DNA of 64,000 bases. Origin: Mannheimia glucosida (GTDB lineage Bacteria; Pseudomonadota; Gammaproteobacteria; Enterobacterales; Pasteurellaceae). The stretch spans positions 930,001-994,000 of the forward strand of contig NZ_CP176502.1 of assembly GCF_046267875.1 (NCBI RefSeq). Direction: 5' to 3'. The notes under the pieces are model-generated. The model had not been told where the DNA came from, ran no database searches, and worked only from the letters and a program-made list of their open reading frames with translations. This document shows positions 29,303 through 42,694 of the stretch, one piece after another. Each line of letters starts with the position of its first letter. Positions within the stretch are counted from its first letter, which is position 1. The translations under genes and the position numbers were made by a program.

Positions 29303-30481
29303 TTAACGGCGTTCGTAAATAAACTCTACGCCTTCGTCATCTTCTTCGCTCCAATCGTCGTCCCAGTCATCATCCCAATCTTCTTCTACCGCATTTTGCA
29401 TTGCTTCGTTGTGGTAGTCTTCCCATTTGAATTTGACTTCTTCAGGTGCTTTATTTTCTTCCTCCACTTCGCGTGGGTTGGCTTCAATAAAGTCCATAAT
29501 ATCACGAGTGAGAGCTTGCACGTTTTGACCAGTAGCGGCAGAAATTAAGTAGTAATCGCCTTCCCAGCCGATTTGTTCAGAGATTTCTTTTGCTCGTTCT
29601 GCAGCTTCTTCTTCGCCGATGGTGTCAATTTTATTGAACACCAACCAGATCGGTTTTTCGGCGAGTTTTTCGCTATATTGGTAAAGCTCGGACTCAATCA
29701 CTGAAATATTATGAGCCGGATCGCTTTCATCAATCGGCATAATATCGACTAAGTGAATCAAAATACGGCAACGTTCCAAGTGTTTTAGGAAACGAATCCC
29801 CAGCCCTGCACCATCTGCTGCACCTTCAATTAACCCCGGAATATCTGCAACCACAAAACTGCGGTCGGAACCCACACGGGCTACCCCTAAACTTGGCACC
29901 AGCGTCGTGAACGGGTAATCCGCCACTTTTGGTTTGGCAGCAGAGACACTGCGGATAAATGTGGATTTACCGGCGTTTGGTAAGCCAAGCATTCCTACAT
30001 CGGCAAGCAGTAACAGCTCTAATTTCAAATCACGTTTTTCGCCCGGCGTACCGTTGGTTTTTTGGCGTGGAGCTCGGTTTACTGAGGATTTAAAGCGGGT
30101 ATTGCCCAAACCGTGATAGCCACCTTTTGCCACCAGCATTTTCATTCCGTGGCGGGTTAAATCGCCAATAATTTCTTGGGTGTCGTTATCAATCGCACGG
30201 GTTCCGACCGGCACTCGTAGGGTAATATCTTGCCCACGATGTCCGGTACAGCCGGCACTGCGACCATTCTCGCCACGCCCGGCGGCATAACGTTTTTCAA
30301 AGCGGTAGTCGATAAGGGTGTTCAGGTTTTCATCGGCAATTAAATAAACATCACCACCATCACCACCATCACCACCATCAGGCCCGCCTTTCGGGATAAA
30401 TTTTTCACGGCGGAAGCTCACACAGCCATTACCGCCATCGCCTGCTTCTACACGAATCAGGGCTTCGTCAATAAATTTCAT
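29303..30481 (-). CDS. obgE: GTPase Obg (ribosome assembly, stress control)
   Basis: The protein has 392 residues. The glycine-rich Obg fold (about residues 1-158) contains repeated GGDGGDGGD near 35-45. The G domain follows with GLPNAGKST (G1), the DIPGLIEGA switch (G3) and NKID (G4). The C-terminus is strongly acidic (EEDWDDDWDDDWSEEDD). Obg binds the 50S subunit and couples late ribosome assembly to (p)ppGpp and growth state. ATG 30481 is preceded by AAGGAAC. A palindromic repeat separates it from argS. Confidence 0.95.
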   Translation of the reverse strand: MKFIDEALIRVEAGDGGNGCVSFRREKFIPKGGPDGGDGGDGGDVYLIADENLNTLIDYRFEKRYAAGRGENGRSAGCTGHRGQDITLRVPVGTRAIDNDTQEIIGDLTRHGMKMLVAKGGYHGLGNTRFKSSVNRAPRQKTNGTPGEKRDLKLELLLLADVGMLGLPNAGKSTFIRSVSAAKPKVADYPFTTLVPSLGVARVGSDRSFVVADIPGLIEGAADGAGLGIRFLKHLERCRILIHLVDIMPIDESDPAHNISVIESELYQYSEKLAEKPIWLVFNKIDTIGEEEAAERAKEISEQIGWEGDYYLISAATGQNVQALTRDIMDFIEANPREVEEENKAPEEVKFKWEDYHNEAMQNAVEEDWDDDWDDDWSEEDDEGVEFIYERR

Positions 30482-30506
30482 TTTACATTGTTCCTTATAA
30501 ATATCT

Positions 30507-30620
30507 CCCCTCTTTAGATAAAGAGGGGCTGGGGGAGATTTGATTACGATACTAAAATTTCGTATGAGGTTAGAATTAGCTCTGCCAAATCTCCCCTACC
30601 CCCTCTTTGCTAAAGAGGGG
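30507..30620. repeat. 114-bp MITE-like palindromic element between argS and obgE
   Basis: The ends are CCCCTCTTTAG at 30507 and CTAAAGAGGGG ending at 30620 (11-bp perfect terminal inverted repeats). Each end is itself a small hairpin, CCCCTCTTTA...TAAAGAGGGG, followed inward by an inverted copy of GGGGAGATTTG. The whole thing folds back on itself. It has no open reading frame and looks like a miniature mobile or fold-back repeat. Confidence 0.65.
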
Positions 30621-30628
30621 AACTATTC

Positions 30629-32356
30629 TTACATCTTCTCTACGGTTTTAATGCCTAATAGATCCAACCCTTGTTTTAAGGTTTTCGCCGTTAATGCCGC
30701 GAGTTTCAAACGGCTGTTTTTGGTTGTTTCTTCGGCATTGAGAATCGGGCAAGCCTCGTAGAAACTGGAGAAACTACCTGCAAGCTCGTATAAATATTGG
30801 CATAAAATATGTGGCATACCTTCTTTTGCCACGCCGTTTAATGCCTCTTCAAATTGCAATAGTTTCACTGCTAATGCAGGCTCTTTTGGCTCATTGAGTA
30901 GGATTGAGCCGCTCAATGCGTTTTCGTCAATGTTCGCACGGGCAAAGATAGATCGAATGCGGGTGTAGGCATACTGCATATATGGGGCAGTGTTGCCTTC
31001 AAAAGTCAGCATATTGTCCCAATCGAACACATAGTCGGTAGTGCGGTTTTTCGATAAGTCGGAATATTTCACCGAACCAATCGCCACAGCTTCAACCACA
31101 GCGGCTTTTTCTTCCGAAGTTAGCTCGGTGGAACGTTCGGAAATCAGTTTATCGGCACGTTCTACCGCTTCATCTAATAAATCTTTGAGTTTGACTGTGC
31201 CACCGCTACGGGTTTTGAACGGTTTGCCGTCTTTGCCTAGCATCATTCCGAAGAACGGGTGTTCAAGGCTGAAACTGTCCGGCACATAGCCCGCTTTGCG
31301 GGTAATGAGCCATGCCTGTTGCATATGTTGAGCTTGGCGGCTGTCAGAAAAGACTAAGGCTCGGTCAGCTTTTAAGGTCTCGTAGCGATATTTTGCTGCG
31401 GCAATATCGGTAGTGGTATATAAGAAACCGCCATCTTTTTTCTGCACGATTACGCCCATCGGGTCGCCATCTTTATTTTTAAATTCCTCGAGGAAAACCA
31501 CTAAAGCACCATCATCTTCCACCGCTAAGCCTTTGGCTTTTAAATCCGCCACAATTTCAGGCAGCATTGGGTTGTAGAGGCTTTCGCCCATTACATCTTT
31601 TTCGGTGAGCGTAACATTTAAGCGATTGTAGTTCTCTTGATTGTGGTGCATCGTAATATCGACTAATTTTTTCCACATCGTTAAGCAATACTCATCGCCG
31701 CTTTGCAATTTCACCACGTAATTACGGGCTTTTTCAGCGAATGCTTCGTCTGAATCATAATGCTCTTTTGCCGCTCGGTAGAAGGCTTCTAAATCGCTTA
31801 GCTCCATTTCACTGGCGTGTTCGTTTTCCATTTTTTCAAGGTAAGCGATTAGCATACCGAATTGAGTACCCCAGTCGCCAACGTGGTTGGCACGAATTAC
31901 ATTATTGCCTAAAAACGCAAGGGTGCGAACTACCGCATCGCCAATAATGGTAGAACGCAAATGCCCGACGTGCATTTCTTTCGCCACGTTCGGCGAGGAG
32001 TAGTCGATTACGATCGTCTGCGGATTTGCAGTTTTTATGCCAAAATTGACCGCTTGCAAGGCACTGTTAGTGTTTTCCGCCAGCCATTCCGGGTTTAAGA
32101 AAATGTTGATAAAGCCCGGACCGGCAATTTCTAATTTATCGGCAATGCCGTTTAAATCTGCGTTATCTAAAATTTTCTGAGCAAATTCACGCGGATTCAT
32201 TCCCAATTTCTTTGCTGCACCCATCGCCCCATTCGCTTGGTAATCGCCAAATTCCGGCTTACCCGATTGGCGGACTAAAGGCTCGACATTGCTGTCTGCA
32301 CCGCTTGCTACCATTGCCTGTTTAATTTTATCTGATAAAATTTGTTGAATATTCAC
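30629..32356 (-). CDS. argS: Arginyl-tRNA synthetase
   Basis: This is a 575-residue class I synthetase. The N-terminal additional domain (about 1-115) is followed by the HIGH-like motif SPNVAKEMHVGHLRSTIIG. MMLGKDGKPFKTRSGG corresponds to the KMSKS-region loop, and the C-terminal anticodon-binding domain ends with GIKTVEKM. It charges tRNA-Arg and, unusually for synthetases, needs tRNA for amino-acid activation. It diverges from yecM, an arrangement in which the two genes are also neighbours in E. coli. Confidence 0.96.
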   Translation of the reverse strand: MNIQQILSDKIKQAMVASGADSNVEPLVRQSGKPEFGDYQANGAMGAAKKLGMNPREFAQKILDNADLNGIADKLEIAGPGFINIFLNPEWLAENTNSALQAVNFGIKTANPQTIVIDYSSPNVAKEMHVGHLRSTIIGDAVVRTLAFLGNNVIRANHVGDWGTQFGMLIAYLEKMENEHASEMELSDLEAFYRAAKEHYDSDEAFAEKARNYVVKLQSGDEYCLTMWKKLVDITMHHNQENYNRLNVTLTEKDVMGESLYNPMLPEIVADLKAKGLAVEDDGALVVFLEEFKNKDGDPMGVIVQKKDGGFLYTTTDIAAAKYRYETLKADRALVFSDSRQAQHMQQAWLITRKAGYVPDSFSLEHPFFGMMLGKDGKPFKTRSGGTVKLKDLLDEAVERADKLISERSTELTSEEKAAVVEAVAIGSVKYSDLSKNRTTDYVFDWDNMLTFEGNTAPYMQYAYTRIRSIFARANIDENALSGSILLNEPKEPALAVKLLQFEEALNGVAKEGMPHILCQYLYELAGSFSSFYEACPILNAEETTKNSRLKLAALTAKTLKQGLDLLGIKTVEKM

Positions 32357-32389
32357 TGTTTAACCTATTTAAATTTTATTTACAAAAAA

Positions 32390-32989
32390 ATGGACAAGAT
32401 TATAGCAGAAAATGCAAAATTTTTCGAGAAAATGACCGCTTGTTTTGGTGATTTATCGCAATTTGAACAGAAAATCCGACAAATTGCTGAAGTTGCGGGG
32501 ATTGATTTGAGTATTTATCAAATTGATCATCTAGCAGTGAGAATGAACCAAACCGAAACCGCGGAGCAATGGAAAGCTGTTTTGCTCGAGGGGGCAACCT
32601 TACTTAAAGAGAGTGAGGTAAACGGCAGACCGATAGGGTTGTTTACCTTAACACAAGCGGTCGAATTTTGCGGACAATTTGTAAAAATTGTCGAGTTGCC
32701 TTTTCCGAAAAATAAGGTGTATTCACAAGAAGGCTGGGAACATATTGAGCTGGTTTTTCCGATGTTAGACAACGAAAGTTCGGAACAATGGGTGTCAAGG
32801 GCATTGTCGCACTTTAGACTTGCTGATAATTCTGAGATTAAATTAAAAATCAGCCAACCTCAGGTAGAAGGGGAGAGATTGCCAAATCCAAGCATTGCGA
32901 TCAGCTTGAGAAATGTAACTTTTTGTAATCCTTATTGTCTAAAGCTCCACCCTTATGCTATAAAAAGTGTAATTATGTCAGAAAATTAA
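32390..32989 (+). CDS. yecM: YecM-family (VOC-fold) protein
   Basis: The protein is about 199 residues long. Segments matching YecM are IYQIDHLAVRMNQTETAEQWK, VNGRPIGLFTL, IVELPFPK and GWEHIELVFP, which resemble a vicinal-oxygen-chelate metal site (His and Glu conserved). No activity is established for the family. ATG 32390 was chosen from family-like MDKIIAEN; the frame to 32342 would overlap argS. An uptake signal (ACAAGCGGTCG) lies inside the coding region near 32654. Confidence 0.8.
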   Translation: MDKIIAENAKFFEKMTACFGDLSQFEQKIRQIAEVAGIDLSIYQIDHLAVRMNQTETAEQWKAVLLEGATLLKESEVNGRPIGLFTLTQAVEFCGQFVKIVELPFPKNKVYSQEGWEHIELVFPMLDNESSEQWVSRALSHFRLADNSEIKLKISQPQVEGERLPNPSIAISLRNVTFCNPYCLKLHPYAIKSVIMSEN

Positions 32990-33009
32990 CGTTTCGGAGA
33001 ACAAACAAA

Positions 33010-33474
33010 ATGAAAAAATTAGCTTTAGCTGTTGCATTAATGTCAAGTTTTGCTTTAGTTGGCTGTGCAAATACAGACATTTATAGCGGTAGTGTTTATT
33101 CGGGATCGCAAGCAAAAGAAGCCCGTTCTATTGCTTATGGTACAATTTTATCTGTGCGTGATGTTAAAATTCAAGCAGATAGCCAAGGCGTAATTGGTAC
33201 TGTTGGCGGTGGCGTATTAGGTGGTGTGGCTGGTAATGCGATTGGTGGTGGTACTGGGCAAGCTATTGCAACTGCAGTAGGAGCAGTTGCCGGTGCGGTA
33301 ATTGGTAATCAAGTAGAACAAAAAGCGAGTCAAGTTTCTTCTTTAGAAATGGTGATTCGTAAAGATGATGGTAAAGAAATCGTGGTCGTTCAAAAGAAAG
33401 AAGACGGTTTTGTGCCTGGCAAACGCGTGAGAATCGTAGGGTCTAATTCAGACCTGAATGTTTCTCTGCTTTAA
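33010..33474 (+). CDS. Outer-membrane lipoprotein of the SlyB/Pcp family
   Basis: This is a 154-residue lipoprotein. The signal MKKLALAVALMSSFALVGC ends in a lipobox with Cys 19. A glycine-zipper hairpin follows (about residues 73-105: GVIGTVGGGVLGGVAGNAIGGG and AIATAVGAVAGAVIGNQVEQ), then a small beta domain SLEMVIRKDDGKEIVVVQKKE...RVRIVG. SlyB/Pcp proteins are abundant outer-membrane lipoproteins that stabilise outer-membrane regions under stress in enterobacteria. ATG 33010 was chosen at the signal peptide. A shorter relative follows 27 bases later. Confidence 0.9.
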   Translation: MKKLALAVALMSSFALVGCANTDIYSGSVYSGSQAKEARSIAYGTILSVRDVKIQADSQGVIGTVGGGVLGGVAGNAIGGGTGQAIATAVGAVAGAVIGNQVEQKASQVSSLEMVIRKDDGKEIVVVQKKEDGFVPGKRVRIVGSNSDLNVSLL

Positions 33475-33501
33475 TTTTAGTTTTCCTGAGGGACTTTTAT
33501 A

Positions 33502-33777
33502 ATGAAAAAATTTTCTTTAGCTGTACTAGCTTCATTAACTTTAGCAGCATGTACTGCAGATGTTTATTCTGATAAAGGTAATGCAACCGTGTTATCAAGC
33601 AAAGCAGTTTCAAATGATGTTGTTGAGTTAGTAGTTCAACGTGATAACGGTGAAACCGTGACTCTAACTCGTGAGTATGACGCTCATGCAGCGGTTGGTG
33701 CTCGCGTTCATCTTGCCGATGAAATCAAAAATGAAGATGGCGATTTAAAAACGATTAGACGTTATGAGTTTAAATAA
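33502..33777 (+). CDS. Short SlyB-like lipoprotein lacking the glycine zipper
   Basis: This is a 91-residue protein with signal MKKFSLAVLASLTLAAC and lipobox Cys 17. The next residues TADVYSDKGN echo NTDIYSGSV of its neighbour. The domain VVELVVQRDNGETVTLTREYDAHAAVGARVHLADE parallels the neighbour's SLEMVIRKDDGKEIVVVQKKEDGFVPGKRVRIV. The glycine-zipper section between them is absent. It therefore looks like a tandem duplicate of the SlyB-type gene that has lost its membrane hairpin. AGGGAC precedes the ATG. The function is unknown. Confidence 0.75.
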   Translation: MKKFSLAVLASLTLAACTADVYSDKGNATVLSSKAVSNDVVELVVQRDNGETVTLTREYDAHAAVGARVHLADEIKNEDGDLKTIRRYEFK

Positions 33778-33802
33778 TCTCTTATAGATTATCGATAAAT
33801 GT

Positions 33803-33839
33803 AAAACCGGTATTAATTTATGATTAATACCGGTTTTTT
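33803..33839. terminator. Bidirectional terminator between lipoprotein gene and talB
   Basis: AAAACCGGTATTAAT and ATTAATACCGGTTTTTT form a 15-bp perfect stem with a 5-base loop between convergent genes. Confidence 0.9.
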
Positions 33840-33848
33840 ATGCGTTGT

Positions 33849-34799
33849 TTATTGAAGTTTTTCAGCAAGCATTGCTTCTAATTTTTCTTGGTCGATGGCA
33901 AATTTGCGAATACCTTCCGCTAATTTTTCGACCGCCATTGGGTCTTGATTATGTTCCCAATAGAATTCTGCTTCTGTCATTGGTTGTGGGCGAGCTTTCA
34001 CCTCACCTTTGTATTCTAGCTTGCGTACTAAGGTTTCATTACTTTCTTGTAATGCTTTTAATAGCGGAGGTGCGATAGTCAAACGATCACAGCCGGCTAA
34101 TTCGATAATTTCGCCTACATTGCGGAAACTCGCTCCCATTACCACCGTATTATAACCATATTGTTTATAGTAGTTATAAATGTTAGTTACGGAAATTACA
34201 CCTGGATCTTCCGCAGGAGCGTATTCTTTACCTTCATTTGCTTTATACCAGTCTAAAATACGACCAACGAATGGTGAGATCAAATAAACACCTGCCTCAG
34301 CACAAGCACGAGCCTGAGCTTGAGAGAATAATAAGGTTAAATTACAGTTAATACCTTCTTTCTCTAAAACCTCAGCAGCACGAATTCCCTGCCACGTTGA
34401 AGCAATTTTAATTAAAATGCGATCATTACTCACACCAGCCGCATTATAGAGCGCAATGAGTTTGCGTGCTTTTGCGATGGTTTTTTCTGTGTCGTAGGAA
34501 AAACGGGCATCAACTTCAGTAGAAATACGTCCCGGAACCAGTTTTAAGATTTCTAAGCCAATATTGACGGCTAATTTGTCTTCCGCATCGACTAATTGTT
34601 GTGCTTTATCGCTGCTTTGTGATTTAGCATAAGTTATAGCATCTTCAATTAATGGAGCATATTGTGGTAGTGCTGAGGCACTTAAAATTAAAGATGGGTT
34701 AGTTGTTGCATCTTCTGGTTTATAAAGTTTCATAGCTTCAATATCACCAGTATCGGCAACAACAACAGTTACTTTACGTAATTCATCTAATTGGCTCAT
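33849..34799 (-). CDS. talB: Transaldolase B
   Basis: The 316-residue length is typical of TalB. The Schiff-base lysine lies in RILIKIASTWQG near residue 132. Other family segments are DATTNPSLIL, NLTLLFSQAQARACAEAG, ISPFVGRILDWYK and VMGASFRNVGEI. It moves a dihydroxyacetone unit between sugar phosphates in the non-oxidative pentose phosphate pathway. A near-perfect CRP site lies 85 bases before its start. Monocistronic. Confidence 0.96.
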   Translation of the reverse strand: MSQLDELRKVTVVVADTGDIEAMKLYKPEDATTNPSLILSASALPQYAPLIEDAITYAKSQSSDKAQQLVDAEDKLAVNIGLEILKLVPGRISTEVDARFSYDTEKTIAKARKLIALYNAAGVSNDRILIKIASTWQGIRAAEVLEKEGINCNLTLLFSQAQARACAEAGVYLISPFVGRILDWYKANEGKEYAPAEDPGVISVTNIYNYYKQYGYNTVVMGASFRNVGEIIELAGCDRLTIAPPLLKALQESNETLVRKLEYKGEVKARPQPMTEAEFYWEHNQDPMAVEKLAEGIRKFAIDQEKLEAMLAEKLQ

Positions 34800-34883
34800 A
34801 TTTATTCCTTATATATGAAGTTAATATTATTTGGAGAATGTGACGAATAATAACAGTAACTCCTCCAAAAGAGTAAATAATTT

Positions 34884-34899
34884 TGTGAGATAGATCACA
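34884..34899. promoter_or_regulatory. CRP-cAMP binding site upstream of talB
   Basis: TGTGA-GATAGA-TCACA matches the CRP half-sites perfectly with a 6-base centre. It lies between talB (leftward) and the second rRNA promoter, about 120 bases from the latter, so talB is the likelier target. Confidence 0.7.
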
Positions 34900-35017
34900 T
34901 TTTTATAAATTTGCTGTATTAAACTGGTTTTAATCGGTTTAAGTTAGTGAATAAATGTACAAAGCGCCGTAAAAATACGCAAGCGGTGATTTTTTTCAAT
35001 TTTTTTACAAAAACCGC

Positions 35018-35045
35018 TTGCGTTGTTTTTGATTTTCCCTATAAT
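35018..35045 (+). promoter_or_regulatory. rRNA operon promoter (copy 2)
   Basis: The same TTGCGT-N16-TATAAT as copy 1 (-10 at 35040-35045). Here the -35 overlaps an intact uptake-signal core (ACCGCTTG), whereas copy 1 reads ACCACTTG. The leader hairpin (35057-35105) and boxA (35112-35123) are repeated. Confidence 0.75.
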
Positions 35046-35302
35046 ACGCAGCACACAACGACGCACTGTTGTGAACGATTTAAAATTGATTTCCAGTGCG
35101 TCGTTTCTTTTTGTTCTTTAACAATTTATCAGACAATCTGTGTGGGCACTTGTTGATTGACTTGATTGAAAATATTTTTTTAATTTTGAAGTCTTAATAG
35201 GTGCTAACTAGAAATTCATTACTTTCTTTTAACCTGATTTTAATTAGGTTTAAATTTGAAAGTGCGATTTTATGTCAGCAGTATTGAGCGATTAAACTTT
35301 TT

Positions 35303-36842
<1,540 letters not shown>

Positions 36843-37010
36843 CCGATAATCAAGAACGACAGCAAGTGTTCACACAGATTGTTTGATAGATGAATGAGAG
36901 AAGATGAGTGAAAGATAGTCATTCAAGCGGTAAAAATCTTGAAGATTTTTGCAAAATTGGCTAAAATATTCCACTCACAAATGGCAAAGTGGAAAGCATC
37001 TTTAAATGTT

Positions 37011-37086
37011 GTCCCCATCGTCTAGAGGCCTAGGACATCGCCCTTTCACGGCGGTAACCGGGGTTCGAATCCCCGTGGGGACGCCA
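37011..37086 (+). tRNA. tRNA-Glu (UUC), copy 2
   Basis: Identical to the 76-base tRNA-Glu at 5390-5465, with anticodon TTC and encoded CCA. It is followed by the spacer boxA TGTTCTTTAACA at 37112-37123. Confidence 0.96.
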
Positions 37087-37335
37087 TTTAAAGATGATTT
37101 TTATTGTCTTCTGTTCTTTAACAATATAGAAACAAGCTGAAAAACTGAGAGATATTTCAAGTTCGTTACGCATAAGTAATTATACATAAGTGATAACGAA
37201 TAAATTGAAAGTCTGAGTAGTAAAAAATCTTGACTGAACAAAAGCAGTCAAGTGTTTAGTTGTAAACTGACTTCATAGTTTTTTACTTTTTACTTTTAAT
37301 TTTTTAGAAGTGTTAGAAAACATTTGAGGTTGTAT

Positions 37336-40233
<2,898 letters not shown>

Positions 40234-40355
40234 ACAACGCTCAAATGTTTTTAGGCTTGTTTTTGTATTGAGAAGAAAGAACGAAAATAGAGAAGAAATG
40301 AATCAAAGTGAAGTTAATGGCATAATTAACTGAAACTGAAGATAGAAAAGAATTT

Positions 40356-40473
40356 TCCCGACGACAAGAGTGCTGTGGTCCTACCTGACCCCATACCGAA
40401 CTCAGAAGTAAAACGCAGTGACGTCGATGGTAGTGTGGTGATTCGCCATGTGAGAGTAGAGCATCGTCGGGGT
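40356..40473 (+). rRNA. 5S ribosomal RNA (copy 2)
   Basis: Same 118 bases as copy 1. The two operons diverge 34 bases later, at 40508 (8887 in copy 1). Confidence 0.95.
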
Positions 40474-40605
40474 TTTAATTTTAAGCGAGATTGAGTGAAA
40501 GCGAAAAGTAACAAGTAACAAAAGCGAAAACTTAATTAAACGTGAAAAGCAAAGAAAAAAACGAATAAAAAGTAAAAAGCTAAGAAAAAGTAAATAAAAA
40601 TAAGA

Positions 40606-40634
40606 GCCGCCTATAGAGATATAGGCGGTTTTTT
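40606..40634 (+). terminator. rRNA operon terminator (copy 2)
   Basis: GCCGCCTAT, an AGAGAT loop and ATAGGCGG are followed by TTTTTT. It differs from copy 1 by a G-C to A-T pair change in the stem. About 70 bases beyond it still resemble copy 1; the rest of 40640-40816 holds one uptake signal and nothing else I can identify. Confidence 0.9.
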
Positions 40635-40816
40635 GTTGTTGTGGTAAAGGTAAAAAACGCACGGAAAATGATAGCTTGTAATGGGTGCTATGCAAGCGGT
40701 TGTTTTCTTGCTAAGTTTTACAAGTGAAATCTTCGTTGAGCCTTTGGCTACACTATATTAATAACCCTGAATCTTTGATAGAATGAGCCAATATTTATTT
40801 TAGCTGGTACTATTTC

Positions 40817-41647
40817 TTGTTTGAATATTTCCTTTCACTTTCTCCTGTATGGCAAGCTTTTATAGCCGGTTTATTTACTTGGGGTTGTACGATTTTCGGT
40901 TCGTCATTTGTCTATTTTTTTAAATCGGTTAATCGAAAATTATTAGACAGTATGATGGGCTTTGCCGCAGGTGTAATGATTGCAGCCTCGTTTTGGTCTT
41001 TGCTTGCACCTTCTTTAGAATATGCCGAGGCGGATTATGGCTCTTTAGCTTGGCTGCCTGCAGCGATTGGCTTTCTTGCCGGTGGAGCTTTTATTCGATT
41101 AATTGACTATGTTGTGCCGCATTTGCACTTGAGTAAGCCGATTGAGCAAGCTGAAGGAAATGATCAACTTAAACAAGGCTTATCAAAATCTACTTTGCTT
41201 TTTCTTGCGATTACCATTCATAATATTCCAGAAGGATTAGCCATAGGGGTGGCTTTCGGTGCTTTGGCAACCCAAGTTTCAGGCGTAGATGCTTCCATTA
41301 TGGGAGCTATCGGTTTGGCAATCGGAATAGGGTTACAAAACATTCCCGAAGGCTCGTCACTTGCATTGCCAATTCGAGGCGAAGGGCATAGTCGGAAGAA
41401 AGCATTTTGGTATGGCTCTATGTCAGCAGTGGTTGAACCTATTGCAGCGGTGATTGGGGCAGTTTTTGTGCTGTCGATGACGGCTATTTTACCTTATGCC
41501 CTTGCCTTTGCTGCCGGAGCGATGATTTTTGTGGTGGTAGAAGAATTGATCCCAGAATCGCAAAGTTCGGGCAATACCGATATTGCGACTTTAAGTTTGA
41601 TGTTGGGCTTTGTGGTAATGATGGTACTTGATGTAGCTTTAGGATAG
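40817..41647 (+). CDS. ZIP-family metal transporter
   Basis: This 276-residue inner-membrane protein has about eight hydrophobic segments. The metal-binding motifs of the ZIP family are clear: AITIHNIPEGLAIGVAFG near residue 135 and GIGLQNIPEGSSLALP near residue 175, plus VVEELIPESQ at the end. A hydrophilic loop (VVPHLHLSKPIEQAEG) lies between helices 3 and 4. It probably imports zinc or another divalent metal, like ZupT/GufA proteins. The start is TTG 40817 with a poor ribosome-binding site. A DUF805 gene follows by 3 bases. Confidence 0.88.
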   Translation: MFEYFLSLSPVWQAFIAGLFTWGCTIFGSSFVYFFKSVNRKLLDSMMGFAAGVMIAASFWSLLAPSLEYAEADYGSLAWLPAAIGFLAGGAFIRLIDYVVPHLHLSKPIEQAEGNDQLKQGLSKSTLLFLAITIHNIPEGLAIGVAFGALATQVSGVDASIMGAIGLAIGIGLQNIPEGSSLALPIRGEGHSRKKAFWYGSMSAVVEPIAAVIGAVFVLSMTAILPYALAFAAGAMIFVVVEELIPESQSSGNTDIATLSLMLGFVVMMVLDVALG

Positions 41648-41650
41648 AAA

Positions 41651-42067
41651 ATGATTTGGTATAAAGCACTTTTTAGTTTTAACGGTAGGCTAAACAGACA
41701 AGGTTTTTGGATTGGATTTGGAATCAACTTTCTTTTCCTGTTTGTGGTTGCGATGTTGATAAATTTAGCTGATTTGTCTTTATTAAGTGTGCTGCCGCTT
41801 GTAATTACAGGATTTAGCCTGTCTGCTATTATTATCAAACGATTACACGACCGCAATCGTTCAGGAAAAGCCTTGTTAATGGTGTTAGTACCGATTATTT
41901 GTTATCTCGCAGCCCCTTATTCGCAAGGAATTATGCAGATATTACTAGGACAGGTAATGCCGGCATTTATTGGAATGTTGCTCTTTTTAGAATGGGGCGT
42001 ATTTGCCGGTAATCCTGAACCGAATCAATATGGTGAGCAAGGCTTATCTTTTAAATTTAGAGAATAA
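41651..42067 (+). CDS. DUF805 membrane protein
   Basis: This is a 138-residue protein with about four hydrophobic segments. It starts MIWYKALFSFNGRLNRQGFW and has the family's IIKRLHDRNRSGKALL motif and a C-terminal NPEPNQYGEQG segment. DUF805 proteins are small inner-membrane proteins of unknown role. It is packed between the ZIP gene and engB and likely co-transcribed with them. Confidence 0.85.
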   Translation: MIWYKALFSFNGRLNRQGFWIGFGINFLFLFVVAMLINLADLSLLSVLPLVITGFSLSAIIIKRLHDRNRSGKALLMVLVPIICYLAAPYSQGIMQILLGQVMPAFIGMLLFLEWGVFAGNPEPNQYGEQGLSFKFRE

Positions 42068-42068
42068 A

Positions 42069-42680
42069 ATGAAATTAAATTATCATAAAACCCATTTTTT
42101 AACCTCCGCACCGGATATTCGCCATTTACCGGAAGATACCGGTGTTGAAATTGCGTTTGCCGGGCGTTCAAATGCCGGTAAATCGACCGCCTTGAATGCG
42201 TTAACTAACCAAAAAAGTTTAGCCCGTACGTCCAAAACACCGGGGCGAACGCAGTTGATTAACTTGTTTGAGGTTGAGCCGAATTGTAAGTTGGTGGATT
42301 TACCTGGCTATGGCTATGCAGCAGTACCTGAACAGATGAAAATCCAATGGCAAAAGGCATTAGGTGAATATTTACAAAAGCGTGAATGTTTAGGCGGTGT
42401 GGTGATTTTAATGGATATTCGCCACCCGTTAAAAGATTTAGATCAACAGATGATTGAATGGGCAGTGTCGGCCAACTTGCCGGTGTTACTGCTGTTGACC
42501 AAAGCGGATAAGTTAAGCCAATCGGCACGTTCTAAGCAGGTAAAAATGGTAAGAGAAGCGATTTTACCGTTCCAAGGCGATATTCAAGTAGAGGCTTATT
42601 CCGCACTGAATAAAATCGGTATTGATAAGCTGTCGAACAAATTAGATAGCTGGTTTGCACCAGAATTAATCACAGAATAA
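42069..42680 (+). CDS. engB: Ribosome biogenesis GTPase EngB (YihA/YsxC)
   Basis: This is a 203-residue single-domain GTPase with G1 GRSNAGKSTALN, switch TSKTPGRTQLIN, G3 DLPGYGYAAVP, G4 TKAD and G5-like SALNKIG. It assists 50S subunit assembly and is generally essential. ATG 42069 is chosen (MKLNYHKTHFL); the frame upstream overlaps the DUF805 gene. It is separated from that gene's stop by one base and from rraB by 14 bases. Confidence 0.95.
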   Translation: MKLNYHKTHFLTSAPDIRHLPEDTGVEIAFAGRSNAGKSTALNALTNQKSLARTSKTPGRTQLINLFEVEPNCKLVDLPGYGYAAVPEQMKIQWQKALGEYLQKRECLGGVVILMDIRHPLKDLDQQMIEWAVSANLPVLLLLTKADKLSQSARSKQVKMVREAILPFQGDIQVEAYSALNKIGIDKLSNKLDSWFAPELITE

Positions 42681-42694
42681 GTAAGGAATTCAAT

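Noticed and set aside
40326..40695. Two antisense frames over 5S and its terminator
   Set aside because: They cover 5S rRNA and low-complexity spacer and are not present in the diverged copy 1 spacer.
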